This document shows, piece after piece, positions 9,018 through 17,615 of a stretch of DNA of 64,000 nt. The translations under genes were made by a program, and so were the position numbers. The stretch is from Actinoplanes ianthinogenes (GTDB lineage: Bacteria > Actinomycetota > Actinomycetes > Mycobacteriales > Micromonosporaceae): the NCBI RefSeq assembly GCF_018324205.1, contig NZ_AP023356.1, positions 3,799,501 to 3,863,500 of the forward strand, written 5' to 3'. Position 1 is the first letter of the stretch; each line of letters starts with the position of its first letter. The notes under the pieces were generated by a model. That model saw only the letters and a list, made by a program, of their open reading frames with translations, searched no databases and was not told where the DNA came from.

Positions 9018-9617
9018 ATGGACCGCGAGCTGGAGGACCTGATCAACGGCATAGGCCCGCGCCTGCGCCACATCCGGCAGGAACGCGGCCTCACCCTGGA
9101 GGCCCTGGCCACCGCCACCGGCCTCTCGGTCAGCACCCTGTCCCGCCTGGAGTCCGGCAAACGCCGCCCCACCCTGGACCTGCTGATCCCGCTGGCGCGA
9201 ACCCACCGCCTCGCCCTGGACCATCTGATCGGCGCCCCACCCACCGGCGACCCGAGAGCCCACCTGACCCCACACCGAACCGCCCCGAGAACCCGCAACG
9301 CCAGCGTGATAGTCCCGCTGACGACCTACCCCGCCCGCCTGCAAGCCTTCAAACAGATCCTCGGACCCACCCCGGGCCCCCACGACCTGGTGGCCCACCC
9401 CGGCCACGCCTGGTTCTACGTCCTGTCCGGCACCGTCCGCCTACGCCTCGGCCCCACCGAACGCCTGCTCTCCCCGGGCGACACCGCCGACTTCGACACC
9501 ACCGAACCCCACTGGTTCGGCCCCGCCACCCCCACCCCAGCCGAAGTCCTCCACCTCTACGGCCCCCACGGCGACCGCCCCCGCCACCCACCCACCAACG
9601 ACCAGCCCCCGCCCTAA
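9018..9617 (+). CDS. XRE-family regulator with C-terminal cupin domain
   Basis: 199 aa. Residues 10-65 are a lambda-repressor-like HTH (LRHIRQERGLTLEALATATGLSVSTLSRLESGKRRPTLDLL), and residues 105-185 form a small cupin barrel (HPGHAWFYVLSGTVRLRLG, then LLSPGDTADFDTTEPHWFG). HTH-cupin regulators normally sense a small ligand through the barrel. It faces the MFS gene across a 69-bp gap and is likely its regulator. The ATG at 9018 gives a family-typical N-terminus (MDRELEDLI). Pro codons are abundant in the last 20 residues, which grade into the repetitive DNA downstream. Confidence 0.9.
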   Translation: MDRELEDLINGIGPRLRHIRQERGLTLEALATATGLSVSTLSRLESGKRRPTLDLLIPLARTHRLALDHLIGAPPTGDPRAHLTPHRTAPRTRNASVIVPLTTYPARLQAFKQILGPTPGPHDLVAHPGHAWFYVLSGTVRLRLGPTERLLSPGDTADFDTTEPHWFGPATPTPAEVLHLYGPHGDRPRHPPTNDQPPP

Positions 9618-9639
9618 CCCGCAAGACCCAAAGCCAAGC

Positions 9640-10110
9640 GCCCCCAGCCCGCCATCCACAAGCAGCCAGCCACCGCCACAAGCCCAACCGCCCCAGCCCG
9701 TCACCGACGAGCAGCCAGGCACCGCCACAACATGCAGTTCCCGAAGACTCCCGGCCGCCCCAACCCGTCACCCACGAGCAACCAGCCACCACCGCAACGC
9801 CCAACCGCTCCAGCCCGTCACCCACGAGCGAGAAGCCACCGCCGCAGCAACGGAACCCCCGAAGACTCCCAGCCGCCCCAACCCGCCATCCACAAGCAAC
9901 CAGCCACCACCGCAACGCCCAACCGCTCCAGCCCGTCACCGACGAGCGAACCGTCACCGCGATAACGCCCGAATTCCCAAAGACTCCCGGCCGCCCCAGC
10001 CGCGTCACGCACGAAGCAACCAGCCACTGCCGTAACGCGGAATTCCCGAAGACCCCCGACCGCCCCAACCCGTCACCGACGAGCGAACAGTCACCGCCGT
10101 AACGCGGGGT
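9640..10110. repeat. Degenerate tandem array with dimeric ~118-bp higher-order unit
   Basis: The core CCCGTCACCSACGAGC (or close variants) recurs at about 9650, 9697, 9764, 9814, 9882, 9932, 10000 and 10069. Spacings alternate about 50 and 68 bp, giving a 118-bp dimer; CGAAGACTCC-type segments occur at 9742, 9860, 9978 and 10047. This fills almost all of the 577-bp gap between the XRE-cupin gene and tRNA copy 2. Open frames exist on both strands but their translations are low-complexity, and no start with a Shine-Dalgarno sequence is seen, so I treat it as non-coding. Confidence 0.85.
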
Positions 10111-10111
10111 T

Positions 10112-10132
10112 TCAGGGGGCTCGGCCCCCTGA
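10112..10132. terminator. Hairpin closing the repeat array
   Basis: Perfect 8-bp stem TCAGGGGG/CCCCCTGA with a CTCGG loop just after the last repeat unit. It lacks a T run; it may terminate readthrough from the XRE-cupin gene. Confidence 0.5.
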
Positions 10133-10145
10133 GCAGATATGCGAA

Positions 10146-10185
10146 GAGGGGCCCCCGTCCGCGCTTTCCGCGGACAAGGACCCCT
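10146..10185 (-). terminator. Terminator downstream of second tRNA-fMet
   Basis: A compound hairpin: outer arms AGGGG/CCCCT and an inner stem GTCCGCG/CGCGGAC around a CTTTC loop. It lies 10 nt past the tRNA 3' end on the minus strand, the same placement as the terminator of copy 1, although the sequence differs. Confidence 0.7.
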
Positions 10186-10194
10186 CACCACTCG

Positions 10195-10268
10195 TAGCGG
10201 GGACAGGATTTGAACCTGCGACCTCTGGGTTATGAGCCCAGCGAGCTACCGAGCTGCTCCACCCCGCG
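10195..10268 (-). tRNA. Initiator tRNA-Met (CAT), copy 2
   Basis: Identical over all 74 nt to the copy at 5353-5426, including the unpaired first acceptor position, the three G:C anticodon-stem pairs and the lack of encoded CCA. About 8 bp of 5' flank (TCGGTAG side) and 2 bp of 3' flank are also shared. Same strand as copy 1. Confidence 0.97.
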
Positions 10269-10279
10269 TCGGTAGGTAA

Positions 10280-10285
10280 AGCCTA
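10280..10285 (-). promoter_or_regulatory. Candidate -10 box of tRNA-fMet copy 2
   Basis: TAGGCT on the minus strand, 11 nt upstream of the tRNA 5' end, matching the position of TAAGCT at copy 1. Confidence 0.5.
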
Positions 10286-10294
10286 GCGCACCCA

Positions 10295-10323
10295 CTCCGG
10301 GGGCTGCAAAACAGCCCCCGGAG
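10295..10323 (-). terminator. Terminator of the UPF0182 gene
   Basis: Perfect 12-bp stem (arm CTCCGGGGGCTG) with a CAAAA loop, 17 bp past the stop of the minus-strand UPF0182 gene. No T tract is seen, as is common in high-GC actinobacteria. Confidence 0.75.
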
Positions 10324-10339
10324 TCGGAGTTCGTGCTGG

Positions 10340-13315
10340 TCAGCCGCCCGCGGTCGCGGACGGTGCGGCAGACGGCGCCGCCGACGGCGCGGTGCTGGGC
10401 CCCGCGGTCGGGCCGCCACCGGCCCCCTGGGCCTGCTGGAAGCGGGTCATCGCCTCGTCGAGGGCCTTCAGCGCCTGACCCTGTGCCGCGAAGTCGCCGG
10501 CTTTCTGGGCGTTCCGCAGGTCCTCGATCGCCTTGTCCACGTCGGCGGCGGCCGCTGCCAGGCTCGGGCTGAGCTGCCCGGTCGGTGCGCCCGGCTGGGT
10601 CGTCGTCGGTGGCGTGGTAGTGGTGCCGGAGTTGTTGTTGCCGCTCTTGCCGAGGGCGGCCAGCGCTTTCAGGCCGTCGGTGAGGTTGTTCTCCAACACC
10701 ACGTCGGAGCCGTCACCGTACGACATCAGCACCTTCTGGAGCAGCGGCGGCGCGTTGGCCTGGGTGCTCTTCACGTAGACCGGCTCGACGTACAGGATGT
10801 CGTTCTTGAGCGGCAGTGAGATGAGGTTGCCGTAGAGCACGGTGGCCTGGCCGTTGCGGTTCAACCCGAACAACTGTTGCGAGATGCTCGCGTTGTTGAC
10901 CATCAGCCGGTGTACCTGGATCGGGCCGGCCGAGACCGATTGGTCGGGTAGCTCCAGCACCTCGATTTTCGGCTTGCCGCCGTCCTGGTAGGAGGCGGAG
11001 ATCAACGCGGCCATGTTCTCCCGGTTGGCCGGGGTGACACCGGAGGTGAGCTGGAACGTGGTGGCGCTCTGGTCGGGCAGTTTTACGTTCAGATAGAACG
11101 GCGGCTGCTTGACCCCGGTCTGCGGCTGGTCGGGCGCGTTCGGCACCTGCCAGAAGTCGTCACCGTTGAAGAACGTCTGCGGGTTGGTGACGTGGAACTT
11201 GGTCAGCAGGTTGCGCTGCACCTTGAACATGTCGGCCGGGTACCGGAAGTGCGCGGCCAACTCGGGCGGGATCTGCCCCTTGGGGATCACCAGGTCGCCG
11301 CCGAAGGCCTGGTTCCACGCCTTCAGCACCGGGTCCTGGTCGTCGAACTGGTAGAGCTTGACCGTCCCGTCATACGCGTCGACGGTCGCCTTCACCGAGT
11401 TGCGCATGTAGTTGACGTCGTCCCGGGCCAGCGCGAACGAGCCGGTCCCGGTCAGTTCGTCGCGGGTCTCGGTGGCGAGGTTGATCTTCTGCGAGTACGG
11501 ATAGGTCTGCGCCGTCGTGTAGCCGTCGAGGATCCAGACGATCCGGCCGCCGATCACCGCCGGGTACGGGTCGCCGTCGATGGTGAGGAACGGCGCGACC
11601 TTCTCCACCCGCTCGCGCGGGGTGCGGATGTACATCAGCCGGGAGTTCTCGTTCACCCGGTCGGAGAGCAGGAAGTTGCTCTCGGTGTTCTTGATCGCGA
11701 ACACCAGCCGGCGGAAGAACGAGCCGATCGGGACGCCGCCCTTGCCCTCGTAGGTGTAGTTCACCGAGGCGTCTTTGTTCTCTTCCTGCGGGCGGTCGAA
11801 CTCGACGTTCGTGCTCTTGTCGGGCGCCCCGACGATGGCGTACTCGGTGGACTGCTCGCCGAAGTAGATCCGGGGCTGGTCGGCCTCGAGCTCGTCACTC
11901 GGCGCCGAGCAGGTGTTGGTCTGGCTGTCACCGAGGAAGCCGGAGACGAAGTACGGCAGGCCGGTGCCGCCGCACACCTTGTTGGCCGGGGCGGCGACCA
12001 GGCCGTACCCGTGGGTGTAGACGGTGTGCCGGTTGAGCCAGTTCCGCTGCTGGGCGGAGAGTTTCTCGTCGTTGATCTCCCGGGCGCCGACCACGTAGTC
12101 CTGGGTCTTGCCGTCGATCGTGTAGCGGTCGACGTCGAGTTTCTCGCCGAAGTCGTAGAAGCCGCGGGACTGCTGCGACTGGGTGAACGCCTGGGAGACC
12201 AGCTGCGGGTCGATCAGCCGCACGTTCTGCGCGCTGGTGTCCTCGGCCAGGTCGGCCGGCGGGTTGGTGTTGGTCGGTTTGTACTCGCTGACCTCGGTGT
12301 CGGTCAGCCCGAACGCCGCTCTGGTGGCGAGGATGGATCGCTCGATGTAGGGGCGTTCCTTGTCCGACAGGCTCGGCTTCACCTGGAAGTTCTGCACCGC
12401 GAGCGGGTAGATGCCGCCGATCGCCACGGCCGAGATGGCCAGCAGCGCCAGCGAGACGCCCGGCCAGACCAGGTTCCGCATCACCGCGTTGGAGAAGACG
12501 ATGATCGCCACCGCGACCACGATCGAGATGTACGCCAGGATCTCCTTGGCCGGCAGCAGCGCGTGCACGTCGGTGTAACCGGCGCCGTACAGCCCCGGGG
12601 AGACGTGCTGCTCGAGCAGCAGGGCGCGCTGGTCGAGCACGTACGCCACCGCTTTGAGCAGCACGAACACGGCGACCAGGGAGGTCAGGTGAGCGCGGGC
12701 GGCGGTGGTCATCCGGTCGCCGACGCCCTGGAGGCGCACGCCGCCGAAGATGTAGTGCACGGCGAGCGCGCCGAGCACCGACAGCACCACCGCGGTGAAG
12801 CCGACACCGAGCAGGTACCGCAGCAGCGGGTAGTCGAAGATGTAGAACCCGATGTCCACGTTGAACTGCGGGTCCTTCTGGCCGAAGGACTGCGCGTTGC
12901 GGAACAGCATCCAGTCGCTCCACCGGCCCTGCGCGGAGAGACCCGCGAAGAAGCCGATGATCACGCTGAGCACCGTGATCCACAGGCCCAGGCGCGGGGC
13001 CAGGACCATCCGGTAGCGCTCGAGCGTGGCCTGTTCCGCGGAGTGCGGTCGCAGCAGCGGCCGCAATCGGTACGCCAGATAGAGGTTGCCACCCACGATC
13101 AGGGCCATCACCGCACCGATCACCAGGAACAGCGTCAGCCTGGTGAGCAGCACCCCGGAGTAGACGCTCGTCTTGGCGACCTCGGAGAACCACAGATAGT
13201 CGGTGTACGCGTCGATGCCCCAGCCGAGCAGCGTGAAGAGAATGAAGACCCCCACCAGGACGCCGACGGTGACGCGACCGCGCCGGCTCATCCTCGGTAG
13301 CGGACTGTTTCGCAT
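10340..13315 (-). CDS. UPF0182 family large membrane protein
   Basis: A 991-aa protein with about seven hydrophobic helices in the first 330 residues (for example VGVLVGVFILFTLLGWGIDAY and the LWFSEV signature right after it), then a large domain predicted to lie outside the membrane, and a Pro/Ala/Thr-rich tail of about 90 residues ending PSATAGG. The conserved pieces QRNWLNRHTVYTHGYG, RIYFGEQSTEYAIVG and LLSDRVNENSRLMYIRTPRERV identify UPF0182. Its biochemical function is unknown. The start could be the ATG at 13315 (GGAG about 12 nt before) or the GTG at 13333. The next gene upstream on the same strand is YlbL-like; the mycobacterial counterpart pair Rv3193c/Rv3194c has the same order. Confidence 0.93.
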   Translation of the reverse strand: MRNSPLPRMSRRGRVTVGVLVGVFILFTLLGWGIDAYTDYLWFSEVAKTSVYSGVLLTRLTLFLVIGAVMALIVGGNLYLAYRLRPLLRPHSAEQATLERYRMVLAPRLGLWITVLSVIIGFFAGLSAQGRWSDWMLFRNAQSFGQKDPQFNVDIGFYIFDYPLLRYLLGVGFTAVVLSVLGALAVHYIFGGVRLQGVGDRMTTAARAHLTSLVAVFVLLKAVAYVLDQRALLLEQHVSPGLYGAGYTDVHALLPAKEILAYISIVVAVAIIVFSNAVMRNLVWPGVSLALLAISAVAIGGIYPLAVQNFQVKPSLSDKERPYIERSILATRAAFGLTDTEVSEYKPTNTNPPADLAEDTSAQNVRLIDPQLVSQAFTQSQQSRGFYDFGEKLDVDRYTIDGKTQDYVVGAREINDEKLSAQQRNWLNRHTVYTHGYGLVAAPANKVCGGTGLPYFVSGFLGDSQTNTCSAPSDELEADQPRIYFGEQSTEYAIVGAPDKSTNVEFDRPQEENKDASVNYTYEGKGGVPIGSFFRRLVFAIKNTESNFLLSDRVNENSRLMYIRTPRERVEKVAPFLTIDGDPYPAVIGGRIVWILDGYTTAQTYPYSQKINLATETRDELTGTGSFALARDDVNYMRNSVKATVDAYDGTVKLYQFDDQDPVLKAWNQAFGGDLVIPKGQIPPELAAHFRYPADMFKVQRNLLTKFHVTNPQTFFNGDDFWQVPNAPDQPQTGVKQPPFYLNVKLPDQSATTFQLTSGVTPANRENMAALISASYQDGGKPKIEVLELPDQSVSAGPIQVHRLMVNNASISQQLFGLNRNGQATVLYGNLISLPLKNDILYVEPVYVKSTQANAPPLLQKVLMSYGDGSDVVLENNLTDGLKALAALGKSGNNNSGTTTTPPTTTQPGAPTGQLSPSLAAAAADVDKAIEDLRNAQKAGDFAAQGQALKALDEAMTRFQQAQGAGGGPTAGPSTAPSAAPSAAPSATAGG

Positions 13316-13417
13316 TACCAACGTTGGCTCCACACTTCGTCGGGCCGGTGTTTCACCTTAGATTGTCGTATCCAGCTTCGATACGCGGCGGTACGTGGTC
13401 GATTACGGCCGGTGGCG

Positions 13418-14446
13418 TCACTGCGCCGTGCAAGGCGCCGGGGTGCCACCGGACGTGAACGTCTTGAGCGCGGTGAGCGCGTCGTCCACGGTGGCCACCC
13501 TCGCCATCGGCAGGCCGTCCACCGCGTTACGCAGCGCTTCCGCGCAGTTGTCTTTCGGAACCAGGAAGAGTTTCGCGCCGGCGTCGTGCGCGCCGACCAG
13601 TTTCTGCGGGATGCCACCGATCGGGCCGACGGTGCCGTCGTCGCTCATGGTGCCGGTGCCCGCGATGACCTTGCCGCCGGTCAGGTCCTCGTCGCGGAGC
13701 TTGTCGATGATGCCCAGGGTGAACATCAGGCCGGCGCTCGGACCACCGATCTTGTCCAAGTCGATCTTGATGTCGAACGGGTGCGGCTGCTTGATGTCGA
13801 TCTCGATGCCCAGGCGCGGGGTCTTGCCGTCCTCGCCCGCCTTGGTGGTGACCACGACGGTGCCCGGCTTGCCGTCCCGCGTGTAACCCACGCGCAGCGC
13901 GGTGCCCACCGGCTTGGCCCGCACAAGGGCGGTGAGCTGGGCCGGCTCGCTCACCGCGGCGCCGTCCACCGAGGTGAGCACGTCACCCTCCTGGAGCAGG
14001 CCGACCGCGGCGCTGCCCGGAGTGACCTTACGCACGTAGGTCTGCACCGGGTAACCCAGCTCGCGCAGCGCCACCGTCTCGGCGCTGGTCTGCGACTGCT
14101 TCCACTCCTGCGCGTTCTGCTCCTGGACCTGCTTCTCACTGCGGTCCGGCGGGTAGATGAGCTCGCGCGGGACGACCGCGTCCTGGTGGCTCAGCCAGCC
14201 CTGCACCGCCGCCACCAGCTCCACCTGGGACTGCACGTTCACCGTGGTGAGGCGCAACTCGCCGGTCGAGGCCGAGGTCTTCGCCCCGGTCACCTGGATC
14301 ACCTCGGTGCCCTGGGAGGAGCCGAGGGTGTTCACCGTCGGGCCGGGCTTGAGCACCACGTACGGCAACGGGGCGATCATGACACCGGCGGCCAGCAGGG
14401 CGGTTATCAGGGCGCCCAGGATGACGGTGACACCGCGTCGTCTCAT
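13418..14446 (-). CDS. YlbL-like PDZ and Lon-type (S16) protease
   Basis: 342 aa with one N-terminal membrane anchor (residues 6-30), a PDZ domain around residues 130-210 (VRKVTPGSAAVGLLQEGDVLTSVDGAAV) and a C-terminal Lon-like proteolytic domain. The catalytic Ser is in GGPSAGLMFTLGIID and the Lys in GGIPQKLVGAHDAGA, both intact. Family knowledge: a membrane-tethered serine-lysine protease facing the outside, role poorly defined in actinobacteria. The ATG at 14446 has TAGTCT seven nt upstream and no Shine-Dalgarno, so the mRNA may be leaderless. It is divergent from the DUF2342 gene across 90 bp. Confidence 0.93.
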   Translation of the reverse strand: MRRRGVTVILGALITALLAAGVMIAPLPYVVLKPGPTVNTLGSSQGTEVIQVTGAKTSASTGELRLTTVNVQSQVELVAAVQGWLSHQDAVVPRELIYPPDRSEKQVQEQNAQEWKQSQTSAETVALRELGYPVQTYVRKVTPGSAAVGLLQEGDVLTSVDGAAVSEPAQLTALVRAKPVGTALRVGYTRDGKPGTVVVTTKAGEDGKTPRLGIEIDIKQPHPFDIKIDLDKIGGPSAGLMFTLGIIDKLRDEDLTGGKVIAGTGTMSDDGTVGPIGGIPQKLVGAHDAGAKLFLVPKDNCAEALRNAVDGLPMARVATVDDALTALKTFTSGGTPAPCTAQ

Positions 14447-14536
14447 GCGCGTGAGACTACCGACCCTGTCTGAGTTCTCTCTGAGCTGACACCTCCATCA
14501 GTCCGCGGGGCGCTTTTCGCGCGTACCGTTGGGGTC

Positions 14537-15790
14537 GTGCCTGATATCCCGTTCGGCTTCTCCCTGCCGGGCGCACAACCGCCCGACCCGTCCGACCCGC
14601 AGCAGATGCAGCAGTTCATGGCGCAGTTGCAGCAGATGTTCGCTGCCCCCGGCAGTGGCCCGGTCAATTGGGACCTGGCCCGGCAGGTCGCCGCCAGCCA
14701 GCTCTCGGCCAGCGGCGACCCCGCGGTGAACATGCACGAACGCCACCAGGTCGAGGAGGCGCTGCGGCTCGCCGACCTGTGGCTCGACCCGGTCTGCGCG
14801 CTCCCGACCGGCATTCACAAAGCCGTGGCGTGGAACCGCAACGAGTGGATCTACAACACCCTCGACGTGTGGAAGAAACTGTGCGAGCCGATCGCCGGCC
14901 GCATGGTGGGCGCCATGGGCGACCTGGTGCCCGAGGAGGCCCGGGCCCAGCTCGGGCCGATGCAGTCGATGGTCGCCACGCTCGGCGGGGCGCTCTTCGG
15001 CGGCCAGCTCGGGCAGGCGTTCGGCCAGCTCGCGGCCGAGGTGCTCTCGGCCGGCGACATCGGCCTCCCGCTCGGACCGGCCGGCACCGCCGCGCTGATC
15101 CCGGCCAACATCAAGGCCTACGGCGAGGGCCTGGAGCTGCCGGAGGACCAGGTCCGGCTCTACGTGGCCCTGCGCGAGGCGGCCCACCAGCGGCTCTTCG
15201 GGCACGTCCCGTGGCTGCGGGCGCACGTGCTGAGCGCCGTCGAGACCTACGCCACCGGCATCACGGTGAACCGGGACGCGATCGAGGAGGCGATGAGCCG
15301 CGTCGATCCGACCGATCCGGAGTCGATGCAGGCGATGGCCCTGGAGGGCATCTTCACCCCGGAGGACACCCCGCAGCAGAAGGCCAGCCTGGCCCGTCTG
15401 GAGACGGCGCTGGCGCTGATCGAGGGCTGGGTCGGACACGTGGTCGACGACGCGGCCGGTGACCGGCTGCCGTCGGTGGCCGCGCTCGGCGAGGCGTTCC
15501 GCCGCCGCCGGGCCGCCGGTGGTCCGGCCGAGCAGACGTTCGCCGCCCTGGTCGGCCTGGAGCTGCGGCCCCGGCGCCTGCGCGAGGCGGGAGCGTTGTG
15601 GACGGCGGTCACCGAGCACCGCGGCTTCCAGGGCCGTGACTCGCTCTGGGACCACCCCGACCTGCTCCCCACCGACGAGGACTTCGCTCACCCGGACGTC
15701 TTCGCTCGCAGCCAGTCCGACTGGGACATCAGCGAGCTGGAGGGCCTGGAGAGCAACCCGGAGCCCGGCCCTGAGGAGCCGGAGAAGTAA
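14537..15790 (+). CDS. DUF2342 (zinc-dependent metalloprotease-like) protein
   Basis: 417 aa matching the actinobacterial DUF2342 family: a Pro/Gln-rich start (PDIPFGFSLPG, then QQMQQFMAQLQQMF), VNWDLARQVA, the middle segment LREAAHQRLFGHVPWLRAHV and the C-terminal RLRRREAGALW-type region. Databases label the family zinc-dependent metalloprotease, but no classical HExxH motif is visible here; the His residues of the AAHQRLFGHV stretch are the best metal-ligand candidates. Function is otherwise unknown. The GTG at 14537 has TACCGT seven nt upstream and no Shine-Dalgarno, suggesting a leaderless transcript. The order YlbL-DUF2342 divergent is shared with mycobacteria (Rv3194c/Rv3195). Confidence 0.9.
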   Translation: MPDIPFGFSLPGAQPPDPSDPQQMQQFMAQLQQMFAAPGSGPVNWDLARQVAASQLSASGDPAVNMHERHQVEEALRLADLWLDPVCALPTGIHKAVAWNRNEWIYNTLDVWKKLCEPIAGRMVGAMGDLVPEEARAQLGPMQSMVATLGGALFGGQLGQAFGQLAAEVLSAGDIGLPLGPAGTAALIPANIKAYGEGLELPEDQVRLYVALREAAHQRLFGHVPWLRAHVLSAVETYATGITVNRDAIEEAMSRVDPTDPESMQAMALEGIFTPEDTPQQKASLARLETALALIEGWVGHVVDDAAGDRLPSVAALGEAFRRRRAAGGPAEQTFAALVGLELRPRRLREAGALWTAVTEHRGFQGRDSLWDHPDLLPTDEDFAHPDVFARSQSDWDISELEGLESNPEPGPEEPEK

Positions 15791-15799
15791 TCCGTGGCC

Positions 15800-15828
15800 C
15801 GGCCGGGGCGGTCACATCGCCCCGGCCG
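15800..15828. terminator. Bidirectional terminator hairpin
   Basis: Perfect 11-bp stem CGGCCGGGGCG with a GTCACAT loop between two convergent genes, 10 bp past the DUF2342 stop and 17 bp past the other stop. No T run. Confidence 0.75.
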
Positions 15829-15844
15829 AGCTCCATCGGGCCGG

Positions 15845-16441
15845 TCAGCCGCCCAGGAGGACGCGGGTGTTGTCCCAGCCCTCCAGGGCTACGTCCAGGG
15901 TGGCCAGGTCGGCGGGGCCGCGCAGGCGGCGCCAGGGTGGGGTCGAGGTGACATCGCCGGGCGCCGGGGCGGTCCGGCGCAGCAGCTGCGCCGAGCCGGT
16001 GTCCAGGTCGTGGTCGGCCAGCCAGGCCGGGGCGGGCAGGCTGGTGGCCACGCCCAGCAGACCCCCCGACGGCCCGCCGGGCGCGACCGCGACAGCCTTG
16101 CTGTCCAGCGGCCGCAGGAGTTTGCCCAAAATCATTCCCGGTACGTCCGGCGCGTCGGCAGCGATCACGGCCGCCTGGTCGAACCCGTCCGCGGCGGCCG
16201 CCGCCAGGGCCGGCAGCACGGTGGCCTGCGAGATCTCGTAGATCCGCATGCCCGGCCAGGCGATCTCCTCGGCCAGCTCGCGGTCCTGGGGAGCGGCCGC
16301 GATGGCGGCTTCGGCCTGGGCCAGCCGGGCGAGCAGGTCGACGACGTCCTCGGCGAGGGCGGCACGCCAGGCGTGCAGGTCCACCCCTGGCGGACTCCAC
16401 GGCACCGGGACCAGCATCGCCACCACCACACGCCGCGTCAC
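15845..16441 (-). CDS. DUF2064/GT-A-like nucleotidyltransferase-fold protein
   Basis: 198 aa. The core AAVIAADAPDVPGMILGKLLRPLDSKAVAVAPGGPSGGLLGVA resembles the DUF2064 (TIGR04282) GT-A fold, where a D-x-P segment binds metal and a GP..DGG segment follows; here the second part reads APGGPSGGLLG, so the usual Asp is replaced. Without that residue catalysis is doubtful. The first 20 residues (TRRVVVAMLVPVPW) fit the opening beta strand. The GTG at 16441 is preceded by TAGGGT at 6 nt, a likely leaderless start. No operon partner; the next gene on this strand begins 702 bp upstream. Function is not known. Confidence 0.65.
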   Translation of the reverse strand: MTRRVVVAMLVPVPWSPPGVDLHAWRAALAEDVVDLLARLAQAEAAIAAAPQDRELAEEIAWPGMRIYEISQATVLPALAAAAADGFDQAAVIAADAPDVPGMILGKLLRPLDSKAVAVAPGGPSGGLLGVATSLPAPAWLADHDLDTGSAQLLRRTAPAPGDVTSTPPWRRLRGPADLATLDVALEGWDNTRVLLGG

Positions 16442-16612
16442 AGGAGCACCCTACTCAGGCACCTAGGTCTCCTGCCCGCGTGGCGCCGCCGGAATCCTGC
16501 CGATTGGTCGGTGATGGCGGTGGGCGCGCTTCATGGCGTACCGAAAACTCGGACCGCGGCGAGTCCGGCGGACCGCGACCTGAGCACGGACCGTGACCGA
16601 GCGGACCGTGCG

Positions 16613-17143
16613 TTACTCGGCCATGACCAGGGAGCCGGCGGCGGCGACGCCCTCCAGGTAGCCGCGGGCCCGCTCCGCTTTCGGGAAGCGGTTGACCAGC
16701 TCCCAGAAGCGCGCGTTGTGGCTGGGCACGACCAGGTGGGCCAGCTCGTGCAGGAGCACGTAGTCGATCACCCAGTCCGGCATCTCCTGGATGCGGTGGG
16801 AGATGCGGATGGTGGCGTCGTCCGGGGTGCAGGAGCCCCAGCGGCCGTTCTGGTTGGTCACCCAGCGGACGCTGGCCGGGGTGACCAGGTCGGCGTAGTC
16901 GTCCAGGTAGCGCGCGGTGAGCCGGCCGGCGCGGGCGAACAGCTCGGCGTCGGTGTGCCGGAGGCGCTCCTCACGAGCGGCGAGCCGGGCGAGCATGCGC
17001 TCGACCCACTCGGTCTCCTCGGCGCGCGAGAACCGGTCCGGGATGAGCACGACCACGCGCTCGCCGTCGCGATAGGCGGACACCGTCCTGCGGCGACGCT
17101 GACTGCGCCGCACTTCCACGACAGGTTTGCGCGCGCGGGCCAT
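16613..17143 (-). CDS. YgjP/WLM-like zinc metallopeptidase (M48-related)
   Basis: 176 aa with an HExxH zinc motif in VLLHELAHLVVPSHNARFWELV near residues 130-150 and the upstream strand NQNGRWGSCTPDDATIRISHRIQEMP typical of YgjP-like (DUF45) proteins. The third ligand is probably in the HNARFW segment. The N-terminus is basic (ARARKPVVEVRRSQRRRR). Predicted cytoplasmic metallopeptidase; no substrate can be assigned. The ATG at 17143 is the only plausible family start. Nothing is in operon with it. Confidence 0.9.
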   Translation of the reverse strand: MARARKPVVEVRRSQRRRRTVSAYRDGERVVVLIPDRFSRAEETEWVERMLARLAAREERLRHTDAELFARAGRLTARYLDDYADLVTPASVRWVTNQNGRWGSCTPDDATIRISHRIQEMPDWVIDYVLLHELAHLVVPSHNARFWELVNRFPKAERARGYLEGVAAAGSLVMAE

Positions 17144-17615
17144 TACCGGCTCGCGCGGCCCAGATTCGGGTTCACGTTGAGACGCTAATCCGCGAGACCC
17201 TGGTCACCGCAAGAGTACGCCCAATGACTGTCACGGAATACGACTGTTACGTCCGCATATACCCGAAAAAATTTTCCCCAGCCGCAACATCGGAGACAGC
17301 CGTCAACCTAGACCATCGTCGACTCAGTGGGCTACTCGGGGCGCAACTCCCTTTCGTGCCGATATGAAGGTAATCACCGGCGTGTCCCGGCAAATCTGTA
17401 CGAAAAGGGCACTTCCTCCCGGCACACTCACGTCGTCGGCGACACCGCCGACGCCGCGCTGACATGGAACCGGCCTGACCTGGGTAAGTCCACGCCCCGG
17501 ACGGATGGCCACATCCACGTGGCCGCCTGGCGGTCAGCGCCGCAGACAGGTTCGCGCCCGTCGCCGCGAAACAGGCACGGGGCCCAGCGGCCGACGACAC
17601 GAACGAGGAGGAACC
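17144..17615. other. 472-bp intergenic region with one hairpin
   Basis: No convincing gene. It holds an AT-rich tract (GAAAAAATTTTCCCC at about 17269) and a perfect 8-bp hairpin CGTCGGCG-ACAC-CGCCGACG at 17434-17453. It ends with GAGGAGGAACC, the ribosome binding site of the small zinc-ribbon gene. The AT-rich tract may be promoter DNA, but no -35/-10 pair is clear. Confidence 0.5.

Noticed and set aside
9640..10110. CRISPR array or REP-type element
   Set aside because: Repeats alternate in length and the intervening sequence is itself repeated; no cas genes or spacer-like segments.
5353..10268. Integrative element with tRNA attachment sites
   Set aside because: Two full tRNA copies are present but no integrase, excisionase or conjugation gene lies between; kept only as a tRNA-duplication observation.
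11192..13300. 702-aa plus-strand ORF opposite the UPF0182 gene
   Set aside because: Antisense shadow; the translation is rich in R, V, G, H and D without any recognisable motif.
17505..17615. 36-aa extension of the zinc-ribbon protein
   Set aside because: The translation is Arg/Gly-rich without structure and the strong ribosome binding site lies directly before the GTG at 17616.
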